Origin: Bacteroidota bacterium
GTDB lineage: Bacteria; Bacteroidota; Bacteroidia; Chitinophagales; Chitinophagaceae
Assembly: GCA_023436685.1 (NCBI GenBank)
Contig: JAEZIL010000217.1
Span: 1 to 5,885 of the forward strand
Direction: 5' to 3'
DNA length: 5,885 nt
In this document: piece after piece, positions 1 through 5,885 of the stretch
How the letters are laid out: each line of letters starts with the position of its first letter
Numbering within the stretch: position 1 is the first letter of the stretch
Made by a program: the position numbers and the translations under genes
The notes under the pieces: model-generated
The model's database searches: none
Told to the model about the DNA's origin: nothing
Seen by the model: the letters and a program-made list of their open reading frames with translations, nothing else

Positions 1-740
1 GCGACCGCACCGGTACCGGTACCATTAGCTGCTTTGGCTATCAGATGCGTTTCAACCTGCAGGAAGGCTTTCCAATGGTAACAACCAAAAAGCTGCACCT
101 CAAATCAATCATACATGAATTACTTTGGTTTCTACAAGGTAATACCAACATAAAATATCTTAAAGAAAATGGCGTAACTATATGGGACGAATGGGCTAAT
201 GCCGATGGAGACCTTGGCCCTGTATATGGCCACCAGTGGCGTAGCTGGACCGGTGCCGATGGACAAGTACACGACCAGATAAAAGAGGTGCTGCACCAGC
301 TGAAACATAACCCCGACAGCCGCCGCATGATAGTAAATGCCTGGAATGTGGCCGACCTGCCTAAAATGGCACTAAGCCCCTGCCACGCACTATTCCAGTT
401 TTACGTAGCCGATGGCAAACTAAGTTGCCAGCTATATCAGCGTAGTGCCGATGTTTTTCTGGGCGTGCCATTCAATATTGCATCGTATGCTTTGCTTACC
501 ATGATGATGGCGCAAGTTACAGGCTTGCAGTACGGTGAATTCATACACACCTTTGGCGATGTGCATTTGTACAACAACCATATAGAGCAAGCTAAACTGC
601 AACTTACACGCACGCCCTTTGCATTGCCTACTATGAAGTTAAACCCTGAAGTAACAAACTTGTTCGATTTTAAATTCGAAGATTTTACTTTAGAAAACTA
701 CCAACATCACCCCGCTATCAAGGCTCCGGTAGCTATATAA
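1..740 (+). CDS. thyA: Thymidylate synthase, 5' end cut by window edge
   Basis: Converts dUMP to dTMP in the cytoplasm, with 5,10-methylene-tetrahydrofolate as carbon donor and reductant, releasing dihydrofolate. The first complete codon is at base 3 and the frame runs 245 codons to TAA at 738-740. It aligns from memory without gaps to E. coli ThyA (264 aa) from Asp20, so about 19 N-terminal codons lie outside the window. Visible hallmarks in E. coli numbering are the phosphate-loop segment DRTGTGT at 20-26 (with Arg21), the RR pair at 126-127, the nucleophile Cys146 in [11 protein letters not shown] (codon 381-383), the [17 protein letters not shown] block containing Arg166, Asp169 and Asn177, HLY at 207-209, and the family C-terminus IKAPVAI. 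All expected catalytic residues in the visible part are present. Internal ATG codons such as the one at 45 are not the start, because conserved residues precede them. folA follows after 9 bases, giving the classic thyA-folA pair. Confidence 0.98.
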   Translation, partial: DRTGTGTISCFGYQMRFNLQEGFPMVTTKKLHLKSIIHELLWFLQGNTNIKYLKENGVTIWDEWANADGDLGPVYGHQWRSWTGADGQVHDQIKEVLHQLKHNPDSRRMIVNAWNVADLPKMALSPCHALFQFYVADGKLSCQLYQRSADVFLGVPFNIASYALLTMMMAQVTGLQYGEFIHTFGDVHLYNNHIEQAKLQLTRTPFALPTMKLNPEVTNLFDFKFEDFTLENYQHHPAIKAPVAI

Positions 741-749
741 TATTCAAAC

Positions 750-1256
750 ATGATCATTTCAGCCATAGCTGCAATAGATAGAAATAATGCCATAGGTAAA
801 GGCAACGACCTGCCTTGGCGCCTTCCCGAAGATCTTAAGTTCTTCAAACGTACCACGCTGGGCAAGCCGGTGCTCATGGGGCGTAAAACCTTCGAATCGC
901 TGGGCAACAAACCCTTACCCGGCCGTCTGAACATTGTTTTATCCAATCAGCCCAATCTGCCTTTGCACGATGGCGTGCTACTGTACAGCGATATAAATGC
1001 TGCACTAAGAAGGCTTCAAGACGAAAATACTGAAGAAGCCTTCATTATAGGAGGTGGCAAAATATTTAAAGAAACGCTGCCTATCATAGACCGCCTGTAT
1101 ATAACACATGTGCAAACAGAAGTAGACGGCGCGGATGCTTTTTTCCCTCATATCGACCACAGCAACTGGAAGCTAGTATGGGAGGAAACGCACAGCCAGG
1201 ATGAGAAGCATGCATATAATTACACCTTTTGCAAATACGAAAGAGTGAACTTGTGA
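750..1256 (+). CDS. folA: Dihydrofolate reductase
   Basis: Reduces dihydrofolate to tetrahydrofolate with NADPH, recycling the dihydrofolate made by the upstream ThyA; cytoplasmic. At 168 aa it has the usual chromosomal DHFR length (E. coli 159). Visible motifs are the N-terminal strand plus Met20-type loop (AIDRNNAIGKGNDLPWRLP, residues 8-26), the substrate-binding acid Asp28 in PEDLKFFK, the NADPH site VLMGRKTFES (41-50), LPGRLNIVLS (56-65) with the folate-binding Arg59, the cofactor glycines IIGGGKIF (99-106), Thr119 in YITH, and FFP (131-133). The ATG at 750 lies nine bases after the thyA stop and gives the canonical MIISAIAAID start. I see no good Shine-Dalgarno sequence in the gap, so translation probably depends on coupling to thyA. 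Its stop codon overlaps the GTG of the next gene. It is chromosomal in type; nothing suggests a plasmid-borne trimethoprim-resistance variant. Confidence 0.97.
   Translation: MIISAIAAIDRNNAIGKGNDLPWRLPEDLKFFKRTTLGKPVLMGRKTFESLGNKPLPGRLNIVLSNQPNLPLHDGVLLYSDINAALRRLQDENTEEAFIIGGGKIFKETLPIIDRLYITHVQTEVDGADAFFPHIDHSNWKLVWEETHSQDEKHAYNYTFCKYERVNL
1241..1245 (+). promoter_or_regulatory. Possible ribosome binding site for the GTG-initiated gene
   Basis: AAGAG lies seven bases before the GTG at 1253, inside the end of folA. It is a weak purine-rich match at correct spacing and is one reason to prefer GTG 1253 over the in-frame TTG at 1229. Shine-Dalgarno sequences are generally poor in this phylum, so the match may be accidental. 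Confidence 0.3.
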
Positions 1257-1663
1257 GCCTGCATTCTTACCTGCAATACTTAAAATATAAATTTACAGCT
1301 AAAACACGCCATGGCGTTCATTCGCCTTTTGTATATCGTTTTGTAGAAGAAGTATTAAACGATTACGCCAGTTTTGATACACCGGCAAAACTTACTGCAT
1401 TTTTTGGTGCACAGAATATTCACTTTATTCCCGGCGCATATCCAAATCATTGGCCGCAACTTGTAGGCGAAGAAATGAAAAGTGCCCACAACGATTTGGT
1501 AATAGCTATACCAAATATTTACAAGTCATCGCAACATAGCGCTGTCTGGCACCAATTGGTAGCTATGCCACAGGTAACTCTTAGCCTGGATATTTATGAA
1601 TATGGCTTATTGTTGTTCAGGAAGGAATTCTTAGAAAAACAACATTTCGTAATAAAAGGATAA
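1253..1663 (+). CDS. Core-less SAM-methyltransferase-like protein (HGVHSPF family remnant)
   Basis: A 136-aa frame of uncertain function. The N-terminal part carries HGVHSPFVY (residues 20-28), a signature I remember from Bacteroidota class I SAM-dependent methyltransferases of about 230-260 aa. The C-terminal part (about 80-136, including VTLSLDIYEYGLLLFRKE at 108-125) matches the end of the same family, where a strand ending in FDDIHW is followed by a helix and a VTLTxDxFxxGxVFFR hairpin. Residues 83-90 read VIAIPNIY, so the acidic DD pair is replaced by PN. Between the two ends there are only about 50 residues and no glycine-rich SAM motif, so the Rossmann core appears lost and the protein is probably not an active methyltransferase. 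The start chosen is GTG 1253, which overlaps the folA stop as GTGA and implies translational coupling. A TTG at 1229 would add eight residues but extends deeper into folA. The frame is intact, so it could be a retained non-enzymatic protein or a decaying gene. The family link comes from recalled motifs, not a search. Confidence 0.7.
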   Translation: MSLHSYLQYLKYKFTAKTRHGVHSPFVYRFVEEVLNDYASFDTPAKLTAFFGAQNIHFIPGAYPNHWPQLVGEEMKSAHNDLVIAIPNIYKSSQHSAVWHQLVAMPQVTLSLDIYEYGLLLFRKEFLEKQHFVIKG

Positions 1664-1702
1664 AGCAAAGATGGCCCTGCAACCGCAGGGCCATCTTTGC
1701 TT
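1663..1702. terminator. Perfect 18-bp hairpin between convergent operons, probable two-way terminator
   Basis: Bases 1665-1680 (GCAAAGATGGCCCTGC) are exactly reverse-complementary to 1685-1700, with an AACC loop at 1681-1684. Two further A-T pairs (1664/1701 and 1663/1702) extend the stem to 18 bp. It begins at the last base of the upstream gene's TAA and lies 10 bases beyond the stop of the convergent gene, so it can serve both transcripts. The T-tract is better on the minus strand, where TTTATCCTTTTATT follows the stem, than on the plus strand, where TTAGTAAAATC follows. Termination may therefore be stronger for the clpX side. Confidence 0.85.
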
Positions 1703-1712
1703 AGTAAAATCT

Positions 1713-2072
1713 TTATAGCTCTTCGTCTTTATCGTTCATCATCGATCTCAACTTATTAAAGGTATCCTTAGCTATATGCTCTGCCTTACCCGTCCATTCA
1801 TTAAGCTTCTCACCGGTTTGCTTTGAAAATTCTCCGGGTTCTTCCTCTTCAAACTCATCCACATCAGCATCATCGCTCCAATTGCCTTCACCACTGCCAT
1901 CAAGCATGTCTTCTTCGGTAGTTTGATTTTGCTGCACAAAATTGTCAACCATAGCATGCATCATTGGTGGCAACTGCCCTTTTATATACTCTGTTACCGC
2001 TTGCAATGCTTTAGCTGCCTGGTCTTCGGTTATGCCTGCTTTCTGTTGCATCACCTTTATCAATTCCTGCAT
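1713..2072 (-). CDS. Small acidic protein of unknown function downstream of clpX
   Basis: A 119-aa protein I cannot name. Three parts are visible. Residues 1-48 are predicted helical (MQELIKVMQQKAGITEDQAA, then a second helix to about 32 and LPPMMHAMVDNFVQQ). This resembles the helix-GI(T/S)xxQAxKA-helix start of small DUF2267/DUF2780-like bacterial proteins, but the match is only by style. Residues 53-81 are a strongly acidic, probably disordered stretch rich in Asp and Glu (for example DEFEEEEPGE). Residues 82-114 form a likely amphipathic charged helix. There is no signal peptide, membrane segment or cysteine, so it is probably cytoplasmic. The ATG at 2072 lies 30 bases after the clpX stop, in the same direction and without an intervening terminator, so co-transcription with clpX is likely. 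The stop TAA is at 1713-1715, just before the shared hairpin. The upstream gap is A/T-rich and has no convincing Shine-Dalgarno sequence. A role linked to ClpX would be inference from position only. Confidence 0.75.
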   Translation of the reverse strand: MQELIKVMQQKAGITEDQAAKALQAVTEYIKGQLPPMMHAMVDNFVQQNQTTEEDMLDGSGEGNWSDDADVDEFEEEEPGEFSKQTGEKLNEWTGKAEHIAKDTFNKLRSMMNDKDEEL

Positions 2073-2102
2073 AAAAACTGTTTTTTACTTCTAACGAAAA
2101 AA

Positions 2103-3350
2103 CTATGCCGCCTTCAGGTAGTCTAGCTTGCTATGTTCTATCATTTGCTTTGCATAGCTAAGGGTCAGGTGAAATGTACCATTATGCTGTTCAGACGGCA
2201 GGTCGAACATAGCATCGGTCAGTATCATTTCACATATGGCTCTCAGGCCACGCCCGCCTAGTTTATATTCTATTGCTTTGCTCACCATGTAGTCAAGCGC
2301 GTCATCATCTACTTGCAGCTTTATACCTTCGTACTCAAATAGTTTCGTGTACTGTTTAATAAGGGCATTCTTGGGTTCTGTAAGAATGCGCTTTAGCGCA
2401 GATGGATCCAGCGGGCTCAGGTACGTCACAATTGGTAAACGGCCAAGCAATTCCGGTATCAGGCCAAATGTGCGCAAGTCTTGTGCGTTTACATATTGCA
2501 AAAGGTTAGCGCGGTCAAGCTCTTTAGTACTCTTTATTGCATTGTACCCTATTGAGGCTGTTTGCACCCTGCGTGCTATCATTTTATCTATTCCTTCAAA
2601 AGCACCACCGCATATGAACAGGATATTCTGTGTATTTACTTTTACCATTTTCTGTTCGGGGTGCTTACGCCCGCCCTGTGGTGGCACCAATACTTCCGAT
2701 CCTTCAAGCAGCTTTAGCATTGCTTGCTGTACGCCCTCACCACTTACATCGCGTGTTATAGATGGATTATCGCTTTTGCGGCCTATTTTATCTATTTCGT
2801 CTATATATACAATGCCACGCTCGGCAGCAGCTACATCAAAGTTGCAGCTTTGCAGCAAGCGGCTCAAAATGCTTTCTACATCCTCACCTACATAACCCGC
2901 CTCGGTAAATACCGTAGCATCTACTATAGCAAAAGGCACTTGCAGCAGGCGCGCTATAGTTTTAGCCAAAAGTGTTTTACCCGTACCGGTTTCTCCTACC
3001 ATGATGATGTTCGATTTCTCGATCTCTACATCGTCTACCACAGGGTGCAGCAAACGCTTATAGTGGTTATACATAGCCACCGCCAGCACTTTTTTGGCAT
3101 CGTCCTGGCCTATTACATACTGGTCAAGAAATGCTTTTATCTCGCGCGGTTTATATACTTTATGCTGGGTAAGATCCGTTTTGTTCTCAGGTTTTTTCTT
3201 CTGCGTATCGCCGGTGGCTTCTTGCAGCAAATGATGTGCGTTCTCTATACATTGATCGCAAATATTTCCTTTCAAGCCTGTAAAAAGTATGTTTACATCA
3301 CTCTCAGCCCGTTCGCAAAAGGAACATTTTCTTTCGTTTTGTTTTGCCAT
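2103..3350 (-). CDS. clpX: ATP-dependent Clp protease ATP-binding subunit ClpX
   Basis: Hexameric AAA+ unfoldase that recognises tagged proteins, unfolds them and threads them into the ClpP peptidase; cytoplasmic. At 415 aa it has the family length. In order: an N-terminal zinc-binding domain with Cys9, Cys12, Cys31 and Cys34; a charged linker (about 45-66); Walker A GETGTGKT (119-126); the pore-1 loop GYVG (152-155); Walker B VYIDEID (181-187) with catalytic Glu185; the [15 protein letters not shown] segment; the RKH loop (228-230); the ClpP-contacting loop, here IGY (267-269) where E. coli has IGF; the arginine finger in GRLP (Arg304); and the sensor-2 motif GGRGLR (365-370). No key residue is missing. 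The ATG at 3350 places the zinc finger at the standard distance from the N-terminus. Its leader is A-rich (ACAAACCAA before ATG) with only a weak GGA. Unlike the common tig-clpP-clpX order, no clpP precedes it here; priA is divergent instead. Confidence 0.98.
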   Translation of the reverse strand: MAKQNERKCSFCERAESDVNILFTGLKGNICDQCIENAHHLLQEATGDTQKKKPENKTDLTQHKVYKPREIKAFLDQYVIGQDDAKKVLAVAMYNHYKRLLHPVVDDVEIEKSNIIMVGETGTGKTLLAKTIARLLQVPFAIVDATVFTEAGYVGEDVESILSRLLQSCNFDVAAAERGIVYIDEIDKIGRKSDNPSITRDVSGEGVQQAMLKLLEGSEVLVPPQGGRKHPEQKMVKVNTQNILFICGGAFEGIDKMIARRVQTASIGYNAIKSTKELDRANLLQYVNAQDLRTFGLIPELLGRLPIVTYLSPLDPSALKRILTEPKNALIKQYTKLFEYEGIKLQVDDDALDYMVSKAIEYKLGGRGLRAICEMILTDAMFDLPSEQHNGTFHLTLSYAKQMIEHSKLDYLKAA

Positions 3351-3378
3351 TTGGTTTGTTTCCGTAGTAGTTCTATTG

Positions 3379-3386
3379 CGAAGGTA
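3379..3386 (-). promoter_or_regulatory. Candidate -7 box of a clpX promoter
   Basis: Read on the minus strand this is TACCTTCG, one mismatch from the Bacteroidota sigma-A -7 consensus TAnnTTTG. It lies 28 bases before the clpX ATG, which would give a short leader. I find no clear TTTG -33 element at the usual distance of about 19 bases, so support is partial. Confidence 0.35.
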
Positions 3387-3401
3387 CGAAATACAAAAAG
3401 A

Positions 3402-3428
3402 TTGATAAATGAGCTATATCATATCTTG
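3402..3428 (+). promoter_or_regulatory. Candidate priA promoter
   Basis: TTG at 3402-3404 and TATCTTG at 3422-3428 are separated by 17 bases, roughly the -33/-7 arrangement of Bacteroidota sigma-A promoters. The predicted transcript would start near 3436, leaving a leader of about 40 bases before the priA ATG. A second TATCTTGC at 3460-3467 sits too close to the start codon to be its promoter. Short A/T-rich matches like these occur often by chance. Confidence 0.3.
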
Positions 3429-3473
3429 CTGCCTAGCTGCGGAGCTCTGTATTATTAGTTATCTTGCGGTAAT

Positions 3474-5885
3474 ATGCTGCCGCTTCAAAATAGCCAGGCC
3501 CAGGGCGCTCCATTCCGCTTCGCCGATATCATTTTACCGCTCAATATTGCCCAGTTGCTTACTTATGGTGTACCGGTAGAGTTTCAGGATAACATCAGGC
3601 TGGGAATGCGTGTAGAAGTTGCTTTGGGTAAGAATAAACAGTACTCGGGCATTGTGGCACGCCTCCATAACCAACAGCCTGAGGCATATCAGGTAAAGCC
3701 CATCCGCAGTCTGATAGATGAAGAACCTATTGTAAACGAAACTCAGCTGCGCTTCTGGAAATGGATAAATGAGTATTACATTGCAAACCCGGGAGAAGTA
3801 ATGCAAAGTGCTTTACCCGCACACTTAAAGCTTACAGGTGAAACTATTTTGCAGTGGAACCCTAAGAATAATGATGTAGTGTACGAATGGAGTAACGAAA
3901 CTTATCCTGCAGCGGAAGCACTTGAATTGCGCAAAGAGCTTACCATGAGCGAATTACGCTCTATCGTAGGCAACAGGCAACTTACCCGCGCATTGAATGA
4001 ACTGCTTGAGAACGAGGTAATTGACATTAACGACAGCCTTGAGCCTGCCTACCGCCCACGCACGGAACGGGTAGTGTCTTTAGCTGCTGCATACCAGGAT
4101 GAAAGCCGTATGCATGCATTATTCGACGAATTGCAACGTGCACCTAAGCAGTTGAATTTGCTCATGGCATACACTGAACTATCTATTAAAAACGGAGTAG
4201 TACGGCAGCAGGAGCTTCTTGACCGTGCCGCCGCTACTGCAACTCAGGTAAAAGCGTTGGAGGCTAAAGGTATTTTTATTGTTAAGGAGGTTGCTGTAGA
4301 CCGGCTTGCTTTTACAGGTAAGCAGGATGCTAAAGAAATTGTGTTTACTCCTGCTCAACAACAAGCCTTTGAAAAAATGGAAGCAGACCTCCAAGACAAG
4401 AATGTAGTGTTGCTGGAAGGCGTAACAGGCAGTGGCAAAACCTTGCTATATATCCACAAGATCAAGGCCTGCCTTGAGGAAGGGAAGCAAGCAATACTGC
4501 TTCTTCCTGAAATTGGCCTTACTACGCAGTTGGTCAACAGGCTATATGCTTATTTTGGCGAAGAAATGGGTGTGTACCACTCGCGTTTCAGTAACAACGA
4601 ACGGGTGGAGATATGGGAGAAGGTAAGGTCAGGCAAATACCAGTTGGTAGTTGGCCCCAGGTCTGCACTTTGGTTACCTTACAAAGAAGTAGGGATTATT
4701 ATAGTTGATGAAGAACACGATGCTTCGTATAAGCAAAAAGACCCTGCACCACGCTTCCATGCCCGCGATGCTGCCATTTACCTGGCATCGTTACATAATG
4801 CTAAGGTTATACTTGGCTCGGCAACGCCATCGGTAGAAAGCCTCTATAACGCACAGCACAGTAAGTATGCCTATGTGCAATTGAAAGAAAGGTATATGGG
4901 CGTCAATATGCCTGCTATTGAAATTATCAATGCCAAATCGCTGGATATGGTAAGAAAGCAAGGCTATCAATTACTAACGCCTGAACTGCAACAAGCCATT
5001 GTAGGTGCTATACAGGCCAAAAAGCAGGTTATATTATTTCAAAACCGGCGCGGCTATGCCCCCTTTCAATTATGCATGGTTTGCGGCTGGGTACCTCAAT
5101 GCAAGAATTGTGCAGTATCACTTACTTATCATAAAAGCACCGATAAACTCCACTGCCATTACTGCGGCCAACAATCGGCCGTAATACATACTTGCCCGGC
5201 TTGTGGCAGCAACCGCCTGCAAAGCAAAACATACGGCACAGAAAAAATTGAAGAAGAAGTACAACAATTGCTGCCTAATGCGCGCGTTGCACGTATGGAT
5301 ATGGACAGTATGAGGGGCAAACAAAGCTTTCAGCAATTGCTTGATGACCTGGCCAGGCACAAAATAGATATACTGGTAGGCACCCAAATGGTAGTTAAAG
5401 GGCTTGACCTTGCACCGGTTGCGCTGGTAGGCATACTTAGTGCCGATAGCCTACTGAGCTACCCCGACTTTCGCGTAAACGAGCGGGCCTTTCAACTGAT
5501 GGAACAAGTAAGTGGGAGGGCTGGCCGTGCAGATGGTGCAGGTATTGTACTGATACAAGCGCACAATACACAGCACCCGGTGCTAAAATGGGTGCAGGAG
5601 CACGATGTGCAAACATTTTATGCGCAAGAAATAAAAGCTCGCGAGCATTTTGCATATCCTCCTTTTATCCGGTTGATAAAGATAATTTTTAAACACCGCG
5701 ATGAGCCCAAAGCCATACAAGGCGCCAATCAAATGATACAGGCACTACAATCTCTGGAAGGTATTGGCATACAGGGGCCCGTACCGGCATTAGTTGCCCG
5801 TGTACGTAATTTATTCATACAGGAAGTATGGGTAAAATGTCCGCGCGACGCGAGGATTATAGAAAAAGTAAAAGCAGTTATTCGC
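3474..5885 (+). CDS. priA: Primosomal protein N' (replication restart helicase PriA), 3' end beyond window
   Basis: Superfamily 2 DNA helicase that recognises stalled or collapsed forks and D-loops and starts reloading of the replicative helicase. I translated the frame from ATG 3474 to the edge: 804 codons with no stop or frameshift. An in-frame TAG at 3456 and the absence of other start codons after it fix the start. Layout: a 3'-DNA-end-binding domain (about 14-115, from FRFADIILPLNIAQLLTYGV), a winged-helix region in roughly the next 150 residues, Walker A GVTGSGKT (316-323), Walker B DEEH followed by DASYKQK (from 412), motif III GSATPSVES (448-456), and a zinc-binding insertion with eight cysteines (534, 537, 543, 546, 561, 564, 574, 577). 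Then come motif V GTQMVVKG (636-643), motif VI QVSGRAGR (678-685) and the C-terminal domain with GPVPAL. All eight zinc ligands and the helicase motifs are intact. Family lengths suggest only about 10-30 residues are missing. It is divergent from clpX and has no visible Shine-Dalgarno sequence. Confidence 0.97.
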   Translation, partial: MLPLQNSQAQGAPFRFADIILPLNIAQLLTYGVPVEFQDNIRLGMRVEVALGKNKQYSGIVARLHNQQPEAYQVKPIRSLIDEEPIVNETQLRFWKWINEYYIANPGEVMQSALPAHLKLTGETILQWNPKNNDVVYEWSNETYPAAEALELRKELTMSELRSIVGNRQLTRALNELLENEVIDINDSLEPAYRPRTERVVSLAAAYQDESRMHALFDELQRAPKQLNLLMAYTELSIKNGVVRQQELLDRAAATATQVKALEAKGIFIVKEVAVDRLAFTGKQDAKEIVFTPAQQQAFEKMEADLQDKNVVLLEGVTGSGKTLLYIHKIKACLEEGKQAILLLPEIGLTTQLVNRLYAYFGEEMGVYHSRFSNNERVEIWEKVRSGKYQLVVGPRSALWLPYKEVGIIIVDEEHDASYKQKDPAPRFHARDAAIYLASLHNAKVILGSATPSVESLYNAQHSKYAYVQLKERYMGVNMPAIEIINAKSLDMVRKQGYQLLTPELQQAIVGAIQAKKQVILFQNRRGYAPFQLCMVCGWVPQCKNCAVSLTYHKSTDKLHCHYCGQQSAVIHTCPACGSNRLQSKTYGTEKIEEEVQQLLPNARVARMDMDSMRGKQSFQQLLDDLARHKIDILVGTQMVVKGLDLAPVALVGILSADSLLSYPDFRVNERAFQLMEQVSGRAGRADGAGIVLIQAHNTQHPVLKWVQEHDVQTFYAQEIKAREHFAYPPFIRLIKIIFKHRDEPKAIQGANQMIQALQSLEGIGIQGPVPALVARVRNLFIQEVWVKCPRDARIIEKVKAVIR

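Larger units (their letters stand above)
3351..3473. other. Divergent clpX-priA intergenic region
   Basis: 123 bases separate the clpX and priA start codons and must hold promoters for both directions, unless priA or clpX is read from elsewhere. Apart from the two weak promoter candidates listed separately, I see no long inverted repeat, riboswitch-like structure or small gene. Confidence 0.6.

Noticed and set aside
9..25. Tandem GGTACC-type repeat at the left edge
   Set aside because: It encodes the conserved TGTGT of thymidylate synthase, so the repetition follows from the protein sequence.
41..328. Minus-strand 95-codon frame inside thyA
   Set aside because: It is antisense to conserved ThyA sequence and gives a Cys/Trp/Ser-rich product with no family resemblance.
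707..946. Minus-strand 79-codon frame across the thyA-folA junction
   Set aside because: It is antisense to the end of thyA and the conserved DHFR N-terminus and has no motif of its own.
1229..1252. TTG start at 1229 for the gene after folA
   Set aside because: It would extend 28 bases into folA and gives only eight extra residues. GTG 1253 has the tight GTGA overlap and a weak ribosome-binding match.
750..1256. folA as an acquired trimethoprim-resistance gene
   Set aside because: It sits in a normal thyA-folA operon, has a standard chromosomal DHFR sequence pattern, and no mobile-element sequence is nearby.
1713..1730. C-terminal DKDEEL of the acidic protein as a KDEL-like retention signal
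   Set aside because: KDEL signals act in eukaryotic endoplasmic reticulum. This is bacterial, and the sequence is simply part of a charged tail.
2347..3458. Two long plus-strand open frames (182 and 244 codons) across clpX
   Set aside because: They lie antisense inside clpX, whose translation is unmistakable. Their products are rich in Ser, Cys, Tyr and Phe with no motifs, as expected of shadow frames.
3534..5655. Several minus- and plus-strand frames of 60-90 codons inside priA
   Set aside because: The priA frame is continuous with all helicase motifs, so these are overlapping shadow frames.
3474..5885. Possible frameshift or break in priA
   Set aside because: Codon-by-codon reading through to the window edge found no stop or frame change, and every expected motif is in one frame.

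Overview
The window looks like ordinary housekeeping chromosome from a member of the Bacteroidota, most likely near the Chitinophagaceae/Chitinophagales. This placement rests on the style of the proteins (ClpX, PriA and a small methyltransferase-like protein carrying the HGVHSPF signature I associate with that phylum), on A-rich leaders with almost no Shine-Dalgarno sequences, and on TAnnTTTG-like promoter boxes. It was made by reading alone, without any database search.

Layout. Bases 1-1663 (+ strand) hold a compact folate/thymidylate operon. It contains the 3' part of thyA (thymidylate synthase, missing about 19 N-terminal codons), then folA (dihydrofolate reductase) after a 9-base gap, then a GTG-initiated 136-aa reading frame that overlaps the folA stop by four bases. 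The last frame looks like a class I SAM-dependent methyltransferase reduced to its two ends, without the SAM-binding core. A perfect 18-bp hairpin (1663-1702) follows and separates this operon from a convergent minus-strand pair. That pair, read right to left, is clpX (3350-2103) followed 30 bases later by a 119-aa acidic protein of unknown function (2072-1713). A 123-base divergent intergenic region (3351-3473) separates clpX from priA. priA is a single uninterrupted reading frame of 804 codons running from 3474 off the right edge of the window.

How the genes work together. ThyA turns dUMP and methylene-tetrahydrofolate into dTMP and dihydrofolate, and FolA regenerates tetrahydrofolate, so these two form a metabolic pair. 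ClpX is the unfoldase of the ClpXP protease; clpP is not in the window. PriA restarts collapsed replication forks. No functional link between the thyA-folA operon and clpX/priA is evident.

I see no mobile element, CRISPR array, tRNA, rRNA or obviously new system. The points most worth a second look are the core-less methyltransferase-like protein behind folA, the uncharacterised acidic protein behind clpX, and the separation of clpX from clpP on this side.
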